Source: CALKAL01 sp051846895
GTDB taxonomy: Bacteria > Bacillota > Bacilli > Bacillales > Alkalibacillaceae
Length of the DNA stretch: 64,000 nt
Direction of reading: 5' to 3'
Assembly (NCBI GenBank): GCA_051846895.1
Contig: JBPYCQ010000002.1
Location: 1-64,000 of the forward strand
Shown: piece by piece, positions 15,442 through 25,128 of the stretch
How positions within the stretch are numbered: the stretch's first letter is position 1
How the letters are laid out: the number at the start of each line of letters is the position of its first letter
Translations under genes and position numbers: made by a program
Notes under the pieces: model-generated
Databases searched by the model: none
What the model saw: only the letters and a program-made list of their open reading frames with translations
Told to the model about the DNA's origin: nothing

Positions 15442-15472
15442 AACCCTCTTTCCCCAGCAAAGAGGGTTTTGA
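15442..15472 (+). terminator. terminator after thiT
   Basis: AACCCTCTTT pairs with AAAGAGGGTT around CCCCAGC, followed by TTGATTTTT. Confidence 0.85.
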
Positions 15473-15538
15473 TTTTTCTGAAAACTCTCTTTCTGATATA
15501 ATTAGTTAACCGAAATATTTTATTGAAGGTGGGATTTG

Positions 15539-16405
15539 ATGGTTAAGCAAAAAGATGTTGTCGCAACGTTTTCAATTGTTGGCTTTGATCCTCACACGGA
15601 AGAGTTAGGAATTGCCGTACAGTCAAAATTTATCGGTGTTGGTTCGGTTGTACCATGGGCAAAAGCGGGAGTCGGAGCGATTGCTACACAGTCTTTAGCG
15701 AATACGGCATATGGGCCTGATGGTTTAGCATTACTTGAGAAAGGCTTAACGGCTAAAGAGGTGATTAGTGAACTGACAGAGAGTGATGAACAACAGAATT
15801 GGCGTCAAGTTGGAATTGTGGATGCTAAAGGAAACAGCGCCACTTTCACTGGAAAAAGTTGTTACGATTGGGCCGGTGGAAAAACAGGGCCAAACTATGC
15901 AGCGCAAGGTAACATACTAGTGAGTGAAGATACAGTTATAGCAATGGCTAATACGTTTGAAATAAGCTCTGGAACACTTGCGGAACGTTTACTTAAAGCT
16001 CTTGATGCTGGACAAGAAGCAGGTGGTGATAAACGTGGGAGGCAGTCTGCTGCAATTTATGTTGTAAAAGAAAAAGGTGGATATGGAGGATACAACGATC
16101 GTTACATCGATCTTCGTGTTGATGATCATCCAGATCCGATTAAAGAACTAATCCGTCTTTACGAGCTTCGTGATCTTTATTTTGGTGAGATTAGAAAAGA
16201 AGACCAGTTAGAAATCACACCTGCGATGAAACAAGAGATGATTGAGCACTTAATCCGACTCGGTTATGCTGAAGGACAAGTAACGACAGATGAACAATTT
16301 GATAAGGCTTTTGATTCATTTATTCATACAGAAAATTTTGAAGAACGTCAATTAGAGAAGGGTTTTATTGATCGCAAAGTTTTACATTTTTTAAAGACTA
16401 AGTAA
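15539..16405 (+). CDS. DUF1028 domain-containing protein
   Basis: A 288-residue protein of the DUF1028 family, which has an Ntn-hydrolase-like fold. The opening TFSIVGFDPHTEELGIAVQS and the middle blocks KAGVGAIATQSLAN and GDKRGRQSAAIYV are typical. The C-terminal part (about residues 195-288), beginning near DDHPDPIKELIRLYELRDLYF, is the short predicted peptidoglycan-binding-like region often fused to this domain. ATG 15539 is chosen over the overlapping TTG because AAGGTGG is then about six bases away. There is no signal peptide. Neighbours give no functional hint, and the activity is unknown. Confidence 0.85.
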   Translation: MVKQKDVVATFSIVGFDPHTEELGIAVQSKFIGVGSVVPWAKAGVGAIATQSLANTAYGPDGLALLEKGLTAKEVISELTESDEQQNWRQVGIVDAKGNSATFTGKSCYDWAGGKTGPNYAAQGNILVSEDTVIAMANTFEISSGTLAERLLKALDAGQEAGGDKRGRQSAAIYVVKEKGGYGGYNDRYIDLRVDDHPDPIKELIRLYELRDLYFGEIRKEDQLEITPAMKQEMIEHLIRLGYAEGQVTTDEQFDKAFDSFIHTENFEERQLEKGFIDRKVLHFLKTK

Positions 16406-16454
16406 TTTACGTGGTGAATGTGAATTTATAAAGTTCATTAAAGGAGTTGAGTAG

Positions 16455-16925
16455 ATGTTATATGATATTGAAGTGAAAAAGAGTGACGGCAGTCTTCAGA
16501 AGTTGGAGGAATACAAAGGACAAGCTTTACTAATTGTAAACACAGCTAGTAAATGTGGCTTTACTCCTCAATTTGAAGGGTTACAACAGCTTTATGATCA
16601 GTATAAAGAAAGAGGATTTGTTGTATTAGGTTTTCCTTCCGACCAATTCATGAATCAAGAATTTGATAATCAAGAAGAAATATTAAACTACTGTCAACAA
16701 AATTATGGTGTCACTTTTCCGATGTTTCATAAAACAGAAGTGAAAGGACCTAATAAAAATAAGTTATATAGTTTCTTAACGAGTGAGAAGAAAGGGATAC
16801 TAGGCGGAGAGATAAAATGGAATTTTACTAAATTTCTTGTGGACAAAGACGGAAAAGTTATAAAACGTTATTCCTCACAAACGAAACCGGAAAAAATAAA
16901 AGCAGATATTGAAAAAATATTATAA
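16455..16925 (+). CDS. bsaA: glutathione peroxidase family thiol peroxidase
   Basis: A 156-residue peroxidase of the glutathione peroxidase family. The catalytic Cys34 is in NTASKCGFTPQFEGL, and the Gln and Trp of the catalytic tetrad are in LGFPSDQF and IKWNFTKFLVDKDG. As in other Bacillaceae, a second cysteine is in NYCQQNYGVTFPMF, so it probably works with thioredoxin or another thiol, since these bacteria use bacillithiol and not glutathione. AAGGAGTTGAGTAG precedes the ATG. It lies 49 bp after the DUF1028 gene and may be cotranscribed. Name follows the Bacillus homologue. Confidence 0.92.
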   Translation: MLYDIEVKKSDGSLQKLEEYKGQALLIVNTASKCGFTPQFEGLQQLYDQYKERGFVVLGFPSDQFMNQEFDNQEEILNYCQQNYGVTFPMFHKTEVKGPNKNKLYSFLTSEKKGILGGEIKWNFTKFLVDKDGKVIKRYSSQTKPEKIKADIEKIL

Positions 16926-16936
16926 TCAATCATCAA

Positions 16937-16978
16937 TAGCTGTTTAGTAGAAAAGCTCTATTAAACAGCTAATTTTGT
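16937..16978 (+). terminator. terminator after the peroxidase gene
   Basis: TAGCTGTTTA pairs with TAAACAGCTA, followed by ATTTTGT; the T-run is weak. Confidence 0.6.
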
Positions 16979-17111
16979 ACAAAACACGTGCTTTTTAAAC
17001 TTTATTTGACATTATTGTGCAATTATTTTAATAATTCTATTGAATTAGTAGCTAGGTATTTATAAAATGTTAATTAATAGTTTAAAAAGTATATATAGTA
17101 GAGGGGATCAT

Positions 17112-19106
17112 ATGATAAAAAAAATAAGAAGGCTCTTTACGAAAAGTTTACAGCGACAATTTTTAATTCCTGTTATCATTTTAATTTTATTTACGGGTGT
17201 TGCTGTAGCAGGGACAAGCTATTTTATCACGATGGATCAAACGATGAGTAACAGTGAAGATAACTTATCAAGTCAAGTAACTGCACTTGAAGGCTCATTC
17301 GATTCTTTATTTACAAATGTTGAACATAATATTAACCGGTTGGCAGGTGACTCATCACTAGGCGCATATCGAATGATGGGCGATAAAATTAATGATCGAT
17401 TTAGAGAATTAGTGCTCAGTAGTCCGTATTATCTAAATGTATATTTTGGTACGGTAGAAGGTGGAATGATTTTATATCCACATACTGACTTGCCAGATGA
17501 TTACGACCCTAGAGATAGAGATTGGTACATACAAGCAATCGAAAATGAAGAGGAAGTCATTTGGACAGATCCTTACGTTGATGCTGCATCAGGACAAGTT
17601 GTTGTAACGGCAGCTAAAGCGAATATAAGTAGCGGTAAATTAAATGGTGTGTTTGCCATTGACTTAACTGTCAGTGATTTATTGTCTTTAGTAGATGAAG
17701 TTGTAATTGGTGATTCAGGTTATGTCATGATTTTAAGTACAAATGGTTACTATGTCACACATCCTGATGAGGAATTAGTTTTCCAATCAGCAGAAAATGA
17801 ATCATTTTACGAATTTGTCATGAATAATGAAAGTGGTCAGGAACAGTTTCAATTGAATGGTGAAGATATACTGTTCTCGCACGTTACAAATGATGAAGCA
17901 AAGTGGAAGGTTATTGGCACAGCATCCGTTGATGAAATGAGGAGCCAAGCTAATCAAATCATATTTCCTATAATAATAACTGTGGGAGTTGTTATTATAG
18001 CAGCTCTATTGATTTTAATATTATTAACAAGAAGAGTAACAAAACCAATTCGTGCATTACAACAAGGAATGCGCCGTGCTGGAGATGGCGATTTAACGGT
18101 AGATATTCAAATTAATCGAGATGATGAAATTGGTCATCTATCTGAACATTTTAATACGATGCTTAAAAATGTACGTGGTTTATTAGAAAATGTTCATCGT
18201 TCTTCTCAAAAAGTAAGTGAATCAGCTGAAAACGTTGTCGCTAATGCTGAGGAAAATAGTGCTGCATCACAAGAAGTAGCAAGTACCATTCAGCACATTG
18301 CTTCAGGTGCGACTTCTCAAGCACAATTAGTTGATGAGAATCATCATTCAGTTAGCGATTTGTCTGATCAAATCAATGAAGTTGTCGAGCAAAATAATGC
18401 TATCCAGAAGAGTTCAATGGACCTATTAAACAAATCAAAAGATGCACTTGAAGCGGTTAATAAGCTTAGAAGCCATTCGAATTCTACTAATGAGATGACA
18501 AAAGAGATGCATGATTCGATTCAAATATTACATGAACGTTCAGAAAATATTAGTGAAGTTGTTTTGACATTATCTGAAATTGCTTCAAGAACGAATTTAC
18601 TAGCTCTTAATGCTGCTATTGAAGCTGCTAGGGCGGGAGAGTCTGGAAAAGGCTTTGCTGTTGTAGCGGAAGAAGTAAGAAAACTAGCTGAACAAACTGA
18701 ACAATCATTAGAAAATGTTTCAGCAATGGTCGAAAATATGCAAGAGCAAACGGATACGATTGTAGAGCTTATAAGTAAAACAAACCTTGTGATGGGTCAA
18801 CAAATTGAAGTTGTTGACCAGACAGAGGGGGCTTTTAAAGAGACATTTGAAACAGTAACCTTGAACAATAGTGCCGTTGAAAAAATTATTAAAACGATGG
18901 AAGAAATGGTTAAAAAGAAAGACGAGCTTGTTGAAAGAATGGAAGAGATTAGCTCTGTTACACAAGAAACAACTGCGGGGACAGAACAAGTTTCAGCTTC
19001 TGTTGAAGAGATGAGTGCTTCAATGGAGCAACTCAATGACTTAGCACAAAATCTCGAAGAAGTATCTGTTCTTTTAAAAGAAGAAATAAATCGTTTTAAA
19101 ATATAA
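17112..19106 (+). CDS. methyl-accepting chemotaxis protein with dCache sensor domain
   Basis: A 664-residue chemoreceptor. The start at ATG 17112 follows AGAGGGGATC by a normal gap; the frame is open further upstream but without a good ribosome-binding site. Membrane segments are at about residues 16-38 and 284-306, flanking an extracellular double-Cache domain of about 245 residues (with DYDPRDRDWYIQAI and WTDPYVDAASGQVVVT, a Cache signature). HAMP follows, then a long signalling coiled coil with the hairpin tip EIASRTNLLALNAAIEAARA and GFAVVAEEVRKLAEQT. dCache receptors of this kind in Bacillus sense amino acids or other small metabolites. No che genes adjoin it. Confidence 0.93.
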   Translation: MIKKIRRLFTKSLQRQFLIPVIILILFTGVAVAGTSYFITMDQTMSNSEDNLSSQVTALEGSFDSLFTNVEHNINRLAGDSSLGAYRMMGDKINDRFRELVLSSPYYLNVYFGTVEGGMILYPHTDLPDDYDPRDRDWYIQAIENEEEVIWTDPYVDAASGQVVVTAAKANISSGKLNGVFAIDLTVSDLLSLVDEVVIGDSGYVMILSTNGYYVTHPDEELVFQSAENESFYEFVMNNESGQEQFQLNGEDILFSHVTNDEAKWKVIGTASVDEMRSQANQIIFPIIITVGVVIIAALLILILLTRRVTKPIRALQQGMRRAGDGDLTVDIQINRDDEIGHLSEHFNTMLKNVRGLLENVHRSSQKVSESAENVVANAEENSAASQEVASTIQHIASGATSQAQLVDENHHSVSDLSDQINEVVEQNNAIQKSSMDLLNKSKDALEAVNKLRSHSNSTNEMTKEMHDSIQILHERSENISEVVLTLSEIASRTNLLALNAAIEAARAGESGKGFAVVAEEVRKLAEQTEQSLENVSAMVENMQEQTDTIVELISKTNLVMGQQIEVVDQTEGAFKETFETVTLNNSAVEKIIKTMEEMVKKKDELVERMEEISSVTQETTAGTEQVSASVEEMSASMEQLNDLAQNLEEVSVLLKEEINRFKI

Positions 19107-19142
19107 TCGTTCGTCCATATAAAAGACTTCAACAAATTAAAT

Positions 19143-19190
19143 AATAGGCCCAAGAATGTAGTGACAATAGCATTCTTGGACCTATTTGTT
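19143..19190. terminator. bidirectional terminator between the chemoreceptor and the next reverse gene
   Basis: AATAGGCCCAAGAATG pairs with CATTCTTGGACCTATT (one mismatch), followed by TTGTTTTT. It sits between convergent genes. Confidence 0.8.
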
Positions 19191-19197
19191 TTTATTA

Positions 19198-19848
19198 TTA
19201 CTTAATATCTTTTCTTATACTTTTACTCTTAAAAAATAGACTATTATCATTATAATTTAATGAAATGTTTCCGCTTTGTATGTTTAAGTCATTTTTTAAT
19301 TTTTTTATAATTTCGTCTAATAATTCTTCGTCATCATCTTCTTTTTTTCGGTCCAATGTAACTCGTATGACTGGATGCGCATTCTGTCCTTTTAAAGATG
19401 GAATATTATCACTGTCAATATTTAGCCTCTTCCCAATATCTTTTGGATAAGTCATCCACAGTTCTTTAATTTTATCTTTACCAAATGCATCATTTAATAA
19501 AGGATTCAAAAATTGTTCAAGCTCATGTTCCCACGTCTCTGCTACTAGACTATCAATCATTTCACCAGTTTGCTTATATTCGAAGACTAAAATTCTGAAG
19601 TCGTCATTATTCTCAATTTTAGCGATGGCTGCATAAGTAAACTCTTGATAAATGTTCGCATTATCATAGAGTGTATCGACAACCGTTATTTTCTCATCAT
19701 AGTTGTTGTCCAAATATTCTTGTGCATCGGCTTTTATTTGATTTTCAACTTCAGGGTCTCCTTTAAGACCTAGATAGCTTAAATAGAAAATAACACCGAT
19801 TAATAGTAATGAGACAATAATAGTAACTATTAAGACCTTTGTTTTCAT
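19198..19848 (-). CDS. membrane-anchored protein of unknown function
   Basis: A 216-residue protein that I do not recognise. The start at ATG 19848 lies six bases after TGGAGG; two upstream in-frame ATG/GTG codons overlap that site. One N-terminal membrane segment (about residues 5-26) is followed by a soluble, mixed alpha/beta region that should be outside the cell. The sequence is rich in Asp, Glu and Lys, with a charged stretch DRKKEDDDEELLDEIIKKLK near the end. There is no lipobox and only hydrophobic anchor features. It stands alone, convergent with the chemoreceptor gene. The 281 bp beyond its start holds no other gene that I can support. Confidence 0.65.
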   Translation of the reverse strand: MKTKVLIVTIIVSLLLIGVIFYLSYLGLKGDPEVENQIKADAQEYLDNNYDEKITVVDTLYDNANIYQEFTYAAIAKIENNDDFRILVFEYKQTGEMIDSLVAETWEHELEQFLNPLLNDAFGKDKIKELWMTYPKDIGKRLNIDSDNIPSLKGQNAHPVIRVTLDRKKEDDDEELLDEIIKKLKNDLNIQSGNISLNYNDNSLFFKSKSIRKDIK

Positions 19849-20129
19849 TTTCATCCTCCACAATAAATTATTTAGTAATATATAAATATATTAATTAGTT
19901 GACTTGTTGATATAATTGTCATAAGTGTTATACATGTTTATATCCATAACAAACATTAAGCCTCCGTCATTAATTTATCTATTAAAGTGTGCTGTCTAGC
20001 ATAAAAAAATAACTTTCACTTATCCATTGTAAACAATTGATTCCAAATAATAAACGAATAAGGTACAATAAATATAAAATTATTAAATTGTTAGAATTTT
20101 TGTAACATAATATTCAAGGGGGAACTTTT

Positions 20130-22550
20130 ATGAGTGAGAATGTACTAAAAGAAGAAGATTTAAGTTTTAAAGAGCGACCACCAAAGAAGAGAATGAATCG
20201 CTATTTAAAATGGACGTTAATCGTTTTAGGAATTTTAAGTGTTGTTATTGTTTCTGTATTAATTTATGTAAACGCATACATTAATCGCTCTTTAGCAACG
20301 ACTGAAGGGGAAATTTCAGTTGCTGGTCTTGAAAGTGAAGTAGAGGTTGTCAGAGATGAAAATGGGACTCCACATATTAAAGCTACGAGCGATTATGATT
20401 TATTTTTCACGCAAGGTTATGTAACTGCACAAGATCGTCTATTTCAAATGGAAATGGCTAGAAGACAAGCATCTGGGAGATTAAGTGAAGTTGCTGGGTC
20501 TGCAGCTCTTAATAGAGATAAATATTTCCGTACATTAGGATTAAGAAGAGCAGCTGAAAAGTCTCTACAAATCTATGATGAAGAAGAGTTAGCAGTCTTA
20601 CAAGCTTATGCTGATGGTGTCAATGCCTTTAGAAAACAAGCTGAGGAGAATAATGCTTTACCTGTAGAGTTTCGTTTAATGGGGCTCACTGAGGTGGAGG
20701 AGTGGACACCGCTTGATTCATTGACGATAGGAAAATATATGGCTTTCGACTTAGGAGGACATTGGGAACGACAAGCTTTTAACTATTATTTACTTCATAA
20801 TTTCGATGAAGAAGAAGCCTATGAGCTATTCCCGACTTATCCAACTAATGCTTTGACAAATATTTTGGACGAAGAATATGTTGATATAACAGCTAGCTTA
20901 ACTAAGGCACCAAAGACACATGAGTTTAATGGAAGTAATAATTGGGTTGTAAGTGGGGAAAAAACAGAATCAGGTTATCCAATATTAGCGGACGACCCTC
21001 ACCTAGGTTTGGCAACCCCGTCTATTTGGTATCAAGTTCATTTACAATCTCCAAATTATAATGTTTCCGGAGTTATTTTTGCTGGTATTCCTGGGGTAAT
21101 TTTAGGCCATAACGACCATATTGCTTGGGGTGTAACAAATGTAGGGCCAGATGTCCAACAGCTTTATCTTGAGCGAAGACATGAGGACGACCCTCATTTA
21201 TATTTATATGATGATGAATGGGTTGAGGCAGAAGTTATTAAAGAAACAATTTATATTGATGGAGAAGATCCTATAGAATATATTGTTCATGAAACAGTTC
21301 ATGGACCAATCGTTTCAGAGTTTGCTAATGGTATTCACGAAGATGAACCAAATACAGTCTTGTCTGTTGACTGGACGGCATTAGATCCGACAAAAGAATT
21401 ATCGGCTGTTCTAAAAATGAATCAAGCAACCAATTGGGAAGAATTTGAGCTAGCCTTAGAAAATTTCCATGCTCCAGCACAAAACTTTGTGTTTGCTGCA
21501 AAAGATGGAACGATTGCCTACAAAGCAAATGGTAAATTGCCTATATATCAAGATCCTGACCATGCATTATTGCCATTACCAGGATGGAATAGTGAATACG
21601 ACTTAACAGAGTTTATTCCGTTTGATGAATTACCGAAAGTAGTTAACCCGGAAAAAGGATTTGTCGGTACTGCGAATAACAAAGTAATATCAGATGTATA
21701 CCCATATCACATAAGTAATGTATGGGCACAGCCTTATCGCTATACACGAATACATGAGGTATTAGATGCTAGCGAAAATATTACTGTTGAAGATATGATG
21801 GCATTACAAATGGACCAAATGAACTTACAAGCAAGACAGTTTGTACCTATTTTTGTTGAAGTTTTAGAAAATACTAGTTTGACAGAACAAGAGATGGCGG
21901 CCGTTCAGTTATTAAAAGAGTGGGATTATTATGATGAGGTAGATGCTGCACAACCAATCATTTTTCATCTCATGTTAAAGCATATCCAAAATGAATTATT
22001 TGAAGATGAAATACCAGACGAGATGCGTTCTATGTTCAAGGGAAGCGGACAAAATGTCGATCAATTAATCATGGACGCCTATGAAGGAAAAGAAGTTATT
22101 TGGATGAATAAAAATGGTGGATTAAAACAAGTACTTCATAATGCTTTAAGTCGTGCAATTAACGAAATAGAAGAAATTCAAGGTGATGATTTAGACAAGT
22201 GGGCTTGGGGCGATTATCATAAAGTTTATTTCCCACATCCTTTATCAAACATCTCAATTTTAGATCGATTTTTTAATAAAAAAGACCCTGTGCCTGTTGG
22301 CGGTAGTAACGTCACCGTTATGGCTGCATCGTTTAGAGATGATGGTCTAGTAACTCATGGTGCGAGTTGGCGGTTCGTTATTAACTTAGAACAACCTGCA
22401 AAAGGTTATCATATTGTTGGACCAGGTCAAGCGGGTCATTATAGAAGTAAATGGTATGATAATCAAATTGATGATTGGGTTGAAGGTAATTATCACGAAA
22501 CATTACTAAATGGATATACAGGTGAAACATTAATACTGAAACCTGAATAA
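20130..22550 (+). CDS. penicillin acylase family protein (S45 Ntn hydrolase)
   Basis: An 806-residue precursor of the S45 family, which includes penicillin G acylase and acyl-homoserine-lactone acylases. A membrane segment at about residues 27-49 suggests anchoring on the outer face. The alpha chain spans about 60-268. The beta chain should begin at the nucleophile Ser269 in FNGSNNWVVSG after self-cleavage. Oxyanion and binding residues are in later blocks such as GVIFAGIPGVILGHNDHIAWG and FVGTANNK. GGGGGA precedes the ATG. It is monocistronic. The natural substrate cannot be predicted; family members hydrolyse various N-acyl compounds, and quorum quenching is one possibility. Confidence 0.92.
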   Translation: MSENVLKEEDLSFKERPPKKRMNRYLKWTLIVLGILSVVIVSVLIYVNAYINRSLATTEGEISVAGLESEVEVVRDENGTPHIKATSDYDLFFTQGYVTAQDRLFQMEMARRQASGRLSEVAGSAALNRDKYFRTLGLRRAAEKSLQIYDEEELAVLQAYADGVNAFRKQAEENNALPVEFRLMGLTEVEEWTPLDSLTIGKYMAFDLGGHWERQAFNYYLLHNFDEEEAYELFPTYPTNALTNILDEEYVDITASLTKAPKTHEFNGSNNWVVSGEKTESGYPILADDPHLGLATPSIWYQVHLQSPNYNVSGVIFAGIPGVILGHNDHIAWGVTNVGPDVQQLYLERRHEDDPHLYLYDDEWVEAEVIKETIYIDGEDPIEYIVHETVHGPIVSEFANGIHEDEPNTVLSVDWTALDPTKELSAVLKMNQATNWEEFELALENFHAPAQNFVFAAKDGTIAYKANGKLPIYQDPDHALLPLPGWNSEYDLTEFIPFDELPKVVNPEKGFVGTANNKVISDVYPYHISNVWAQPYRYTRIHEVLDASENITVEDMMALQMDQMNLQARQFVPIFVEVLENTSLTEQEMAAVQLLKEWDYYDEVDAAQPIIFHLMLKHIQNELFEDEIPDEMRSMFKGSGQNVDQLIMDAYEGKEVIWMNKNGGLKQVLHNALSRAINEIEEIQGDDLDKWAWGDYHKVYFPHPLSNISILDRFFNKKDPVPVGGSNVTVMAASFRDDGLVTHGASWRFVINLEQPAKGYHIVGPGQAGHYRSKWYDNQIDDWVEGNYHETLLNGYTGETLILKPE

Positions 22551-22565
22551 AAAAAATGGTCAATT

Positions 22566-22608
22566 AGGTCAAACTTAGGATGCTTTTTCCTGAGTTTGGC
22601 CTTATTTT
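22566..22608 (+). terminator. terminator after the penicillin acylase gene
   Basis: AGGTCAAACTTAGGA pairs with TCCTGAGTTTGGCCT, followed by TATTTTTA. Confidence 0.8.
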
Positions 22609-22686
22609 TATGAATAATATTATAAAAGTTACTCTGTTTGGCATATTAACTATTATATAAATTTTTATTAAGAGGGAGAGAACTTG

Positions 22687-24309
22687 ATGAAAGGTAAACA
22701 TTTAATTGACTGGCCCACTTTTATTTTATCTTTAGTCATTTTATTATCAGTCGTTATTCCTTTAATAATATTTCCAGAACGAGGGGCGGAATTTGTTGAT
22801 TTATTAAATGGTTTACTTGCTGGTAATTTCGGATTTATTTATTTATTGATGGGATTAGGTGTATTCTTTTTCTTAATTTTTATAGCATTTAGTCAAAATG
22901 GAACAATAAAACTCGGTGATGAAGATGAGAAGCCTGAGTATTCGGCTGGTTCTTGGGCAGGATTAATATTTAGTGCTGGTATTGGTTCGAGTATTCTTTA
23001 TTGGGGGACCATTGAATGGGCTTATTATTACCAAGGTCCTCCATTTGGGCTTGATCCTGGTGAGCAACATTTTGAAACGATTCAATGGGCATCAACTTAC
23101 GGAATATTCCATTGGGGGCCGATTGCTTGGGCGATTTATTGTTTACCCGCTATTCCGATGGCTTATTATTTTTTTGTACGGAAAAGACCAATCATTAAAA
23201 TTAGTGAAGTTTTAAGACCATTATTAAGAAGGTGGACGGACACATTTGTTGGAACTATTATAGACGTATTATTTATATTTGGGTTGCTTGGTGGAGCAGG
23301 CACAACCCTTGCCTTAGGAACGCCAATGATTACTAATGGGATATCTGATTTAACGGGCCTTGAAGATACTATGTTATTAAGAACTGTTATTTTAGTATTA
23401 GTAACTGTGATATTTGCCATTAGTGCTTATGCAGGGCTTAAAGAAGGTATTAAAAGGCTAAGTGATTTTAATTTAATATTAGCTATCTTTCTACTTATTT
23501 TTATACTAGTAACAGGTCCAACGTTATTTTTGTTTGAAACATCAACGAATAGTATTGGACTAATATTAGACAATTTCTTTCATATGAGTACTTGGACAGA
23601 ACCTTTTGCTAATATTGATGGCTATAAAGAAACTGGATTTCCTGAACAATGGACCGTATTTTACTGGGCATGGTGGCTTGTCTATGCTCCATTTGTTGGA
23701 TTATTTATTGCCCGAATTTCAAAAGGTAGGACTATTCGGCAAATGGTTATTGGTACGATGGTATTTGGATCTTTAGGTTGTTTATTATTTTTCGGAATTA
23801 TGGGTAACTTCGGTCTTTATTTACAATTGACTGGTTCACTAGATGTTGTATCAATCCTTAATAATCAAGGCGCACCAGTAGCCATTATATCAATTATTAA
23901 TCAACTACCATTAGCAAAATTTATGGTATTAATATTTGTTATTTTAGCCATTGTCTTTTTGGCGACAACGTTTGATTCAAGTTCGTACATTTTGGCTGCT
24001 GTCACACAGAAAAAATTAGAAGATGAAGAACCATTAAGGTGGAACCGTCTTTTTTGGGCATTAACATTAAGTATATTACCTTTAACTTTAATGTATTTAG
24101 GTGGTTTAGGGACGTTACAGACTGCGAGTATTGTTGGTGGATTTCCACTTATCTTTATAATGGTGTTATTATCATGGGCATTTATGAGGGCATCAACAGG
24201 GGATATGCGAGCTGATGATCAATATGAAGACCATACAGTAGTACTTAGTTCAGAAACAATTAAAGAACGATTACGTCGATTACGTAAGAAAAGTAAAAGA
24301 AAGAAATAA
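22687..24309 (+). CDS. BCCT family transporter
   Basis: A 540-residue carrier of the betaine/choline/carnitine transporter family with twelve predicted membrane segments. The Trp-rich segment 8 region reads VFYWAWWLVYAPFVGLFIARIS. The segment 3 motif, GIGSSILYWGTIEWAYYY, differs from the GMGIGLVFWGAAEP motif of sodium-coupled betaine carriers, and is closer to the CaiT-type pattern, so the substrate may not be glycine betaine. A basic C-terminal tail (RLRRLRKKSKRKK) is present. ATG 22687 follows a GAGGGAGAG site; a TTG three bases earlier is also possible. It is monocistronic and ends at a strong hairpin. Confidence 0.9.
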   Translation: MKGKHLIDWPTFILSLVILLSVVIPLIIFPERGAEFVDLLNGLLAGNFGFIYLLMGLGVFFFLIFIAFSQNGTIKLGDEDEKPEYSAGSWAGLIFSAGIGSSILYWGTIEWAYYYQGPPFGLDPGEQHFETIQWASTYGIFHWGPIAWAIYCLPAIPMAYYFFVRKRPIIKISEVLRPLLRRWTDTFVGTIIDVLFIFGLLGGAGTTLALGTPMITNGISDLTGLEDTMLLRTVILVLVTVIFAISAYAGLKEGIKRLSDFNLILAIFLLIFILVTGPTLFLFETSTNSIGLILDNFFHMSTWTEPFANIDGYKETGFPEQWTVFYWAWWLVYAPFVGLFIARISKGRTIRQMVIGTMVFGSLGCLLFFGIMGNFGLYLQLTGSLDVVSILNNQGAPVAIISIINQLPLAKFMVLIFVILAIVFLATTFDSSSYILAAVTQKKLEDEEPLRWNRLFWALTLSILPLTLMYLGGLGTLQTASIVGGFPLIFIMVLLSWAFMRASTGDMRADDQYEDHTVVLSSETIKERLRRLRKKSKRKK

Positions 24310-24319
24310 TCATAACATG

Positions 24320-24352
24320 GCCTTCTCAAAACAAAATTGAGAAGGCTTTTTA
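24320..24352. terminator. terminator shared by the BCCT gene and the convergent nitroreductase gene
   Basis: GCCTTCTCAA pairs with TTGAGAAGGC, followed by TTTTTATT; it ends beside the stop of the reverse gene. Confidence 0.85.
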
Positions 24353-25090
24353 TTAATGTTTATTTAATCCTTTTGATTGAACAAATGATGCGACATCCAT
24401 TCTTATTGGGTTAATGAGTTTATTCCCAATTTGTTTACTCCAATTATCTTGACGCGTGTTTGTGGAACGTTCTCTATAATATTTCTCTGTTAGATTATCA
24501 TAAGTTTGAATGCTGTCATGATTAAGTTTATATTCATTTTCGAAATAAATAGCATCTATGTTAAAGCGAGGTTTGATCTCTGGATTTTCATCTGGATAAC
24601 CAATAACCATACCGAACAGTGGAATGACATACTTCGGGAGCTTTAACAAGTCATTAACTCTGTTAATATTATTTCTTAAGCTACCAATATAACAAATACC
24701 TAAGTCCATCGATTCACAAGCAATGGCTGCGTTTTGTGCTGCTAGTGCAGCATCAATGACGGACATCATAAAAAATTCAGTGTTCTCAATGTTTTGCATC
24801 ATTTTTTCTTGGATCTCTTTTAATTGAGATTGAAACATCCGATTCATATCTGCACAAAAAACGAATAAATGAGCATTGTTTTCAACATAATGTTGTCCAC
24901 TAACTTTTCTTAATTCTTCTTTTAAACTTTTATCTGTCACCCCAATGATTGAATAAGCTTGATAATAGCTTGATGTAGAGGCAGATTGTGCTGCTTCCAC
25001 AATTGTACGAATTTGTTCTTCTTGTAAAGGTTTATCTTTAAATGCTCGAATGGAACGATGATTTTTTAATAAATTTATTACTTCGTTCAT
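24353..25090 (-). CDS. nfrA: NADPH-dependent oxidoreductase, nitroreductase family (NfrA-like)
   Basis: A 245-residue FMN enzyme of the NfrA/Frp group. The FMN phosphate-binding start NHRSIRAFKDKPL and the segments QSASTSSYYQAYSIIGV and IGSLRNNINRV are typical. The last part, with RSTNTRQDNWSKQIG, matches the extended C terminus of NfrA-type NADPH:FMN oxidoreductases. It probably reduces flavin, quinones or nitro compounds. The gene is followed (on the reverse strand, upstream) by a chemoreceptor gene 38 bp away, so the two may be cotranscribed. The exact physiological electron acceptor is not known. Confidence 0.88.
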   Translation of the reverse strand: MNEVINLLKNHRSIRAFKDKPLQEEQIRTIVEAAQSASTSSYYQAYSIIGVTDKSLKEELRKVSGQHYVENNAHLFVFCADMNRMFQSQLKEIQEKMMQNIENTEFFMMSVIDAALAAQNAAIACESMDLGICYIGSLRNNINRVNDLLKLPKYVIPLFGMVIGYPDENPEIKPRFNIDAIYFENEYKLNHDSIQTYDNLTEKYYRERSTNTRQDNWSKQIGNKLINPIRMDVASFVQSKGLNKH

Positions 25091-25128
25091 TGTTCAATGC
25101 CTCCCAAAAGATGTAAATTAAGTTAATT